This document shows, piece by piece, positions 6,590 to 9,371 of a stretch of DNA of 9,371 bases. The stretch is from Lactobacillus sp. (GTDB taxonomy: Bacteria; Bacillota; Bacilli; Lactobacillales; Lactobacillaceae). The notes under the pieces are model-generated. The model did no database searches. It saw only the letters and a list, made by a program, of their open reading frames with translations, and had not been told where the DNA came from. The DNA is taken from assembly GCA_014803905.1 (NCBI GenBank), contig JAAVAW010000010.1, forward strand, positions 13,313 through 22,683. The letters run 5' to 3'. A program made the position numbers and the translations under genes. How positions within the stretch are numbered: position 1 is the first letter of the stretch; each line of letters starts with the position of its first letter.

Positions 6590-7279
6590 ATGAAACAAAA
6601 ACTACGTAAAGGTTTATTAATTGGCGTGGGTATAGTATTAGCAATTTGTTTAATTTGTTTACTATATCATGATTATCGTCCAGAAATTGAAATTTTACTT
6701 CATCCAGAGCAAGGTAATATAAAGGAAAAATTATTAGTGCTCTTACGCGAACATGAAGCAAGAGATGTAATATTTTTAATGGGATTAATTATGATTTTTA
6801 ATGCCATTCCTGGACTTTCAAATTCAATTTTTTGTATTTTAGCTGGTTTATGTTATGGACCTTGGTTAGGGGTATTAATCAACTGGTGTGGTAATATTTT
6901 AGGTAATACAATCATTTGTGGCTTAATTAATAAAATAGATTTTTCCCATAGCTTTAAAAAGAATCGAATTCTAACTTACTTGATGCATCAAAAGTATCCT
7001 GCCGTTGGGATGACTATTGGATTAATGATTCCGGTAATTCCTAGTATTTTAGTTGATTATACTGCTGTTAGAATGAAAATGTCTTTTAAAAAAATAATGC
7101 CAATGATTATTGTAGGAATGTTTCCAACTTCCTTTATTTATGCATTTGGTGGGGATGCAATTTTTGCAGGGGATTTTAAAAAAATAATTGCCTTGTTAAT
7201 TGCACTATTTATTTTAATTTTAATGGCCTTTGTTATTGTAAAACTTGCTTCTAGGCATGATAAAAAGAAAACAGCATAG
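6590..7279 (+). CDS. VTT/DedA-like (TVP38/TMEM64) integral membrane protein
   Basis: 229 aa. A TM helix lies at 8-26, then a short outer stretch, then the VTT core. Signature stretches: AIPGLSNSIFCILAGLCYGPWLGVLINWCGNILGN (72-106), with small residues and the xxGxxxGxxxNxxGN pattern, and IPVIPSILVDYTAVRMKMSFKK (147-168), the re-entrant-loop motif with P-x-x-P followed by Tyr and the M-S-F-x-K segment. Further hydrophobic helices lie at 169-186 and 198-219, with a Lys-rich cytoplasmic tail. Family knowledge: VTT proteins are linked to phospholipid or polyprenyl-phosphate carrier movement across membranes; the substrate here is unknown. The ATG at 6590 has only a weak purine stretch upstream (GAAAGAAAA) and no in-frame alternative with a better site. 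A 10-codon frame overlaps its start. Convergent with pepD. Confidence 0.8.
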   Translation: MKQKLRKGLLIGVGIVLAICLICLLYHDYRPEIEILLHPEQGNIKEKLLVLLREHEARDVIFLMGLIMIFNAIPGLSNSIFCILAGLCYGPWLGVLINWCGNILGNTIICGLINKIDFSHSFKKNRILTYLMHQKYPAVGMTIGLMIPVIPSILVDYTAVRMKMSFKKIMPMIIVGMFPTSFIYAFGGDAIFAGDFKKIIALLIALFILILMAFVIVKLASRHDKKKTA

Positions 7280-7301
7280 TAAGTAACAAATAATAATCAT
7301 A

Positions 7302-7341
7302 AAAAAATGTCCTCTCAATTTTGTTTGAGAGGACATTTTTT
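7302..7341. terminator. Bidirectional intrinsic terminator
   Basis: A perfect 17-bp stem (7302-7318 with 7325-7341) with loop TTTTGT has an A-run on the left and a T-run on the right. It serves the VTT gene on the plus strand and pepD on the minus strand. Confidence 0.93.
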
Positions 7342-7349
7342 ATTTATAG

Positions 7350-8768
7350 TTAATCTAACAAATCGTATTTTAGTGTCATTAAACCATGACCTTCTTTAAC
7401 CATGTTACCGAGTAATGCAACTGTATTGTTATAAACTATATCAGCCATCTTTTGGTTAGCCGCATCCAGCTTATCTTGTAATTCATCACCAGAGAAATTA
7501 ATGGCTTCTTTATCAGTGTCATGTTGAATTTTATGACATTGTGCTAAGGATTTTTGTTCAAAGTCTTCTTCTAAAGCACCATAAACGCGGAAATTAGTAT
7601 CTCCTAATTGCGCAGTTAATTTGTTTAACCAAAAAATCTTATTTAAATCAAATTTTGGTCCAGTTTGAAAGCTAGCTGGGGTAGTAGTGATATTAGTATA
7701 GAAGGGTACCATGCTATTGAAGGTGTTAGGTCCAAAGGCTAGCCATTGAACACCAGCGATTCCCGCAGGAACGTCATTTCTAATTTGTAAAATATGAGTT
7801 TCAAAATTACGGTTAATCCCAATTGGACGGAAAGTTTTCTTTTGTTCTGGTGTACCTTGATCACCATAAGCATCAAATGGGGTATCTTGGTAGTGAGAAC
7901 TTTCTAAGAACTTAATATCTTCGATACTAATTTTGTGTTTGGGGTAAGTAATGAAGGGTTGATCTTGGTCGCCAGGTTGGCCTTCAAATTCTGGATCAAA
8001 GTAACGGTGAACATACCAAGCGCGAGGATTATTGTAATGAGCATCTTTGATAGTAGAAGACCCAAAGATATGACGCAAATTATATTGGTTAGGTTCATCA
8101 GGATTTAAGTGATATTCTTCAATCAAATCTTGTAAATCGTTTGAAGCCATAAAACCTGGAGTTTCAAAGTAGAATTCATCAATGTTTAAACGATTTGGTG
8201 CGATTACATATGCATCATCAGGAATTCTACGAGCAGCCCAATGATGGCCACCAATGGTTTCCAAATACCAAATTTCATCTTTATCAGAAAAGGCCATCCC
8301 ATTCATTTCATATGTACCATATTTTTCAAGAAGATAACCAACTCGTTCAACCCCTTCTTGTGCTGAATGGATATAAGGTAAGGTTAAAGTTACGAAATCT
8401 TCTTCACCTAGACCGCCTTCTTCAAGTAAAGGATCAATTCCTTGAATTCTTGAGTTAGTAGTAATAGTTTCAGTCGCAGTCATTGCTACATTATCACTGT
8501 TGATTCCAGCAGCGGCCCAAATACCATTTTCATTTGAAGCATCAGGAGCTGAAGTGTAACGAAGAGGATCAGGTAAAAGATCACTATCATCAATTTTTTG
8601 GTGGCTAATTACGCTTTCATAATGTTTGGGTTGATCATTAGGCATCACAACTTTGAAGGCCTCTGGGACAATGGTGCGACCGCCGTCTTCGCTACGTGCA
8701 ATCATTGTTGAGCCATCGATACTTGCTTTTTTGCCGACAAGAATGGTTGTACATTCTGTTTGTTTCAT
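7350..8768 (-). CDS. pepD: Dipeptidase, peptidase family C69 (PepD-type)
   Basis: 472 aa, normal length for lactobacillar PepD. Begins MKQTECTTILVGKKASIDGS, then MIARSEDGGRT. In this N-terminal-nucleophile family the Cys at residue 6 becomes the new N terminus and catalytic nucleophile after removal of the short leader peptide; the following TTILVGKxAxxDGS and ARxEDG patterns are characteristic. Other family features seen are GINSDNVAMTATET (about 88-101), near MNGMAFSDKDEIWYLETIGGHHWAARRIPDDAYVIAPNRL, and AGVQWLAFGPNTFNSMVPFYTN in the second half. It cleaves dipeptides in the cytosol, the last step in using peptides taken up from milk or host sources. Start supported by AAAGGA 8 bases upstream on the minus strand (8777-8783). 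Monocistronic, divergent from the trpX leader. Lactobacilli often carry several pepD paralogues, so the paralogue number is not assigned. Confidence 0.93.
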   Translation of the reverse strand: MKQTECTTILVGKKASIDGSTMIARSEDGGRTIVPEAFKVVMPNDQPKHYESVISHQKIDDSDLLPDPLRYTSAPDASNENGIWAAAGINSDNVAMTATETITTNSRIQGIDPLLEEGGLGEEDFVTLTLPYIHSAQEGVERVGYLLEKYGTYEMNGMAFSDKDEIWYLETIGGHHWAARRIPDDAYVIAPNRLNIDEFYFETPGFMASNDLQDLIEEYHLNPDEPNQYNLRHIFGSSTIKDAHYNNPRAWYVHRYFDPEFEGQPGDQDQPFITYPKHKISIEDIKFLESSHYQDTPFDAYGDQGTPEQKKTFRPIGINRNFETHILQIRNDVPAGIAGVQWLAFGPNTFNSMVPFYTNITTTPASFQTGPKFDLNKIFWLNKLTAQLGDTNFRVYGALEEDFEQKSLAQCHKIQHDTDKEAINFSGDELQDKLDAANQKMADIVYNNTVALLGNMVKEGHGLMTLKYDLLD

Positions 8769-8830
8769 GGATTAAGTCCTTTCACTGTTTATAATATTTA
8801 ACTTATTTAAAAGTTATTCTCTTTATTTAT

Positions 8831-8836
8831 ATTATA
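8831..8836 (-). promoter_or_regulatory. Probable -10 box of pepD
   Basis: A perfect TATAAT on the minus strand sits about 60 bases before the pepD start in very A+T-rich DNA. The matching -35 position (TGTCAA) is poor. It lies only 17 bases from the -35 box of the divergent trpX leader promoter, so the two RNA polymerases may compete. Confidence 0.4.
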
Positions 8837-8853
8837 TTTAAAAAGAAAAAATA

Positions 8854-8881
8854 TTGACACTAAAAAGAAGTATTGTATACT
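8854..8881 (+). promoter_or_regulatory. Promoter of the trp leader-trpX transcription unit
   Basis: Consensus -35 TTGACA (8854-8859), 16-base spacer and TATACT (8876-8881) make this the best promoter match in the window. A transcript would begin near 8888, about 20 bases before the leader peptide's Shine-Dalgarno and start. Strong constitutive initiation is what an attenuation-controlled unit needs. Confidence 0.8.
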
Positions 8882-8910
8882 AAACTTAAATAATTAATAG
8901 GAGAACAATT

Positions 8911-8964
8911 ATGAAGATGCAAATTATTTCAACAATTATTAATAATCGTTGGCAAAACCGGTAA
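8911..8964 (+). CDS. Putative tryptophan leader peptide (17 codons)
   Basis: A short frame MKMQIISTIINNRWQNR, stop TAA at 8962-8964. The site AGGAGA (8899-8904) 6 bases before the ATG is among the best ribosome sites here, and the strong promoter lies just upstream, so it is probably translated. The only Trp codon (TGG, 8950-8952) is codon 14, four codons before the stop. It is followed at once by competing hairpins and a terminator, then by a TrpX-like gene. I infer a regulatory peptide: a ribosome waiting for Trp-tRNA at codon 14 and one at the stop would cover different RNA. Leader peptides of attenuators usually have more than one regulatory codon, so either a single codon is enough or the nascent peptide itself stalls. 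Inference, not proven. Confidence 0.72.
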   Translation: MKMQIISTIINNRWQNR

Positions 8965-8965
8965 A

Positions 8966-9067
8966 TCAGGTTCATCGACATGGATGTAACCTGAACTAAT
9001 CAGATTACATCTGTGCCGGCTTAATTTGCGTATTCAATTTGGTCTGCATGGATAAACACATGCAGAC
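8966..9067 (+). promoter_or_regulatory. Trp attenuator: mutually exclusive RNA hairpins
   Basis: Hairpin A: TCAGGTT (8966-8972) pairs with AACCTGA (8988-8994). Hairpin B: 8979-8989 pairs with 9005-9015 (11 bp, two G-U), and inside it CTGA (8991-8994) pairs with TCAG (9000-9003). A and B share bases and cannot coexist. Antiterminator C: CAGATTA (9001-9007) can pair with TGGTCTG (9040-9046, two G-U), the left arm of the terminator, but only if B is open. Proposed logic: a ribosome at the stop codon covers the left arm of A, B forms, C is blocked and the terminator forms. A ribosome stalled at Trp14 leaves A free, B is prevented, C forms and transcription continues. Pairings were found by hand without energy calculation. 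Confidence 0.6.
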
Positions 9068-9077
9068 TTTTTCTTTT
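9041..9077 (+). terminator. Attenuator terminator T1
   Basis: GTCTGCATG (9042-9050) pairs perfectly with CATGCAGAC (9059-9067), extended by one G-U pair at the base, with loop GATAAACA and then a T-rich run TTTTTCTTTT. It lies between the leader peptide and trpX, so it must be a conditional stop. Confidence 0.88.
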
Positions 9078-9095
9078 ACATAATTTTTAGAAATT

Positions 9096-9131
9096 AAAGG
9101 ATAGGGGTCTCATGTGGGATTCCTATTTTTT
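9096..9131 (+). terminator. Second terminator-like hairpin T2 before trpX
   Basis: ATAGGGGTCTC (9101-9111) pairs with GGGATTCCTAT (9116-9126), 11 bp with three G-U pairs around loop ATGT. Pairing can continue outward through AAAGG with the T-run (9127-9131). It ends in six T residues only 5 bases before the trpX Shine-Dalgarno. T1's right arm plus T-run (AGACTTTT, 9064-9071) can pair with its left arm (AGGGGTCT, 9103-9110), so T2 may be coupled to T1. Confidence 0.65.
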
Positions 9132-9147
9132 AGTTTGGAGGAATTAT

Positions 9148-9371
9148 ATGAAACGAATGTATGGCTTTATTGCAATTATTCTGATATTTCTAGGATTTGC
9201 TTACTTTCAAGAAAGTAGTCCTGCTATTCAAAAAAATAAAGTACCGGAGATTGGCGTTTTGACTTTAATGCACCATCCGGCTTTAGATGAAATTTACCGT
9301 GGCTTTTTGAACGAATTAAAGGCAGAAGGTTATCAGAACGGAAAAAATATTAAAATTAACTATCAAAATGC
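9148..9371 (+). CDS. trpX: TrpX-like ABC transporter substrate-binding protein (5' part)
   Basis: The first 74 codons; the gene continues past the window edge. Residues 5-20 are a hydrophobic signal or anchor; no lipobox Cys is visible. The mature start KVPEIGVLTLMHHPALDEIYRGFLNELKAEGYQNGKNIKINYQNA matches the ABC_sub_bind (PF04392) family, whose first strand reads VGVLxxxxHPALDxxxxGfxxgLxxxGY, and resembles streptococcal TrpX. In that group trpX, trpY and trpZ encode the binding protein, permease and ATPase of a presumed tryptophan importer; trpY and trpZ are expected just downstream. GGAGGA (9137-9142) is 5 bases before the ATG. The Trp-codon leader and attenuator upstream independently support a tryptophan role. 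Substrate is still inferred. Confidence 0.82.
   Translation, partial: MKRMYGFIAIILIFLGFAYFQESSPAIQKNKVPEIGVLTLMHHPALDEIYRGFLNELKAEGYQNGKNIKINYQN

Noticed and set aside
7904..8458. Short frames inside pepD (7904-8098 minus, 8195-8458 plus)
   Set aside because: They overlap a clearly conserved dipeptidase in other frames, with no promoter or ribosome site.
8911..9131. T-box riboswitch for tryptophan
   Set aside because: The conserved T-box core (AGGGUGGNACCGCG-type sequence with UGGN bulge) and a specifier loop stem are not found between the promoter and trpX, whereas a translated short frame with a strong ribosome site is present.

Overview
This window looks like chromosomal DNA of a low-GC Lactobacillus, most likely of the acidophilus/gasseri/johnsonii type. 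The basis is A+T-rich codon use, Firmicutes-style ribosome binding sites (AAGGAG, AGGAGA, GGAGGA), a C69 dipeptidase very like the lactobacillar PepD enzymes, and a streptococcal/lactobacillar TrpX-type binding protein. No mobile element, phage gene, CRISPR array, tRNA or rRNA was seen. It reads as ordinary host genome made of short, independently terminated transcription units.

Left part (1-2443): the 3' end of an ElaA-like GNAT acetyltransferase converges, through a shared bidirectional terminator, on a BadF/BcrA-type ATPase-fold sugar kinase (N-acetylglucosamine or MurNAc kinase-like) on the minus strand. Divergent from the kinase is a membrane-anchored protein with a class A beta-lactamase-like fold. 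All three catalytic motifs of that fold appear degenerate, so it is probably a non-catalytic relative.

Middle (2444-7341): a TetR-family repressor and a large (1108 aa) MMPL/RND-type membrane protein form a compact two-gene operon. Two 18-bp palindromes, 21 bp apart centre to centre, lie at its promoter and are the obvious autoregulatory operator. The MMPL protein keeps both transmembrane Asp-Tyr pairs of the proton-driven family and carries a long extracellular insertion framed by strict 7-residue Gly/Leu repeats. A separately terminated VTT/DedA-like membrane protein follows.

Right part (7302-9371): a C69-family dipeptidase (PepD) on the minus strand is divergent from a transcription unit with a strong promoter. 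That unit encodes a 17-codon leader peptide with one Trp codon, then mutually exclusive RNA hairpins, then two consecutive terminator-like hairpins, and finally the start of a TrpX-like ABC transporter substrate-binding protein. I read this as a ribosome-mediated tryptophan attenuator controlling tryptophan uptake. It lacks the T-box signature that might be expected for such genes in Firmicutes. It is the most interesting item in the window.
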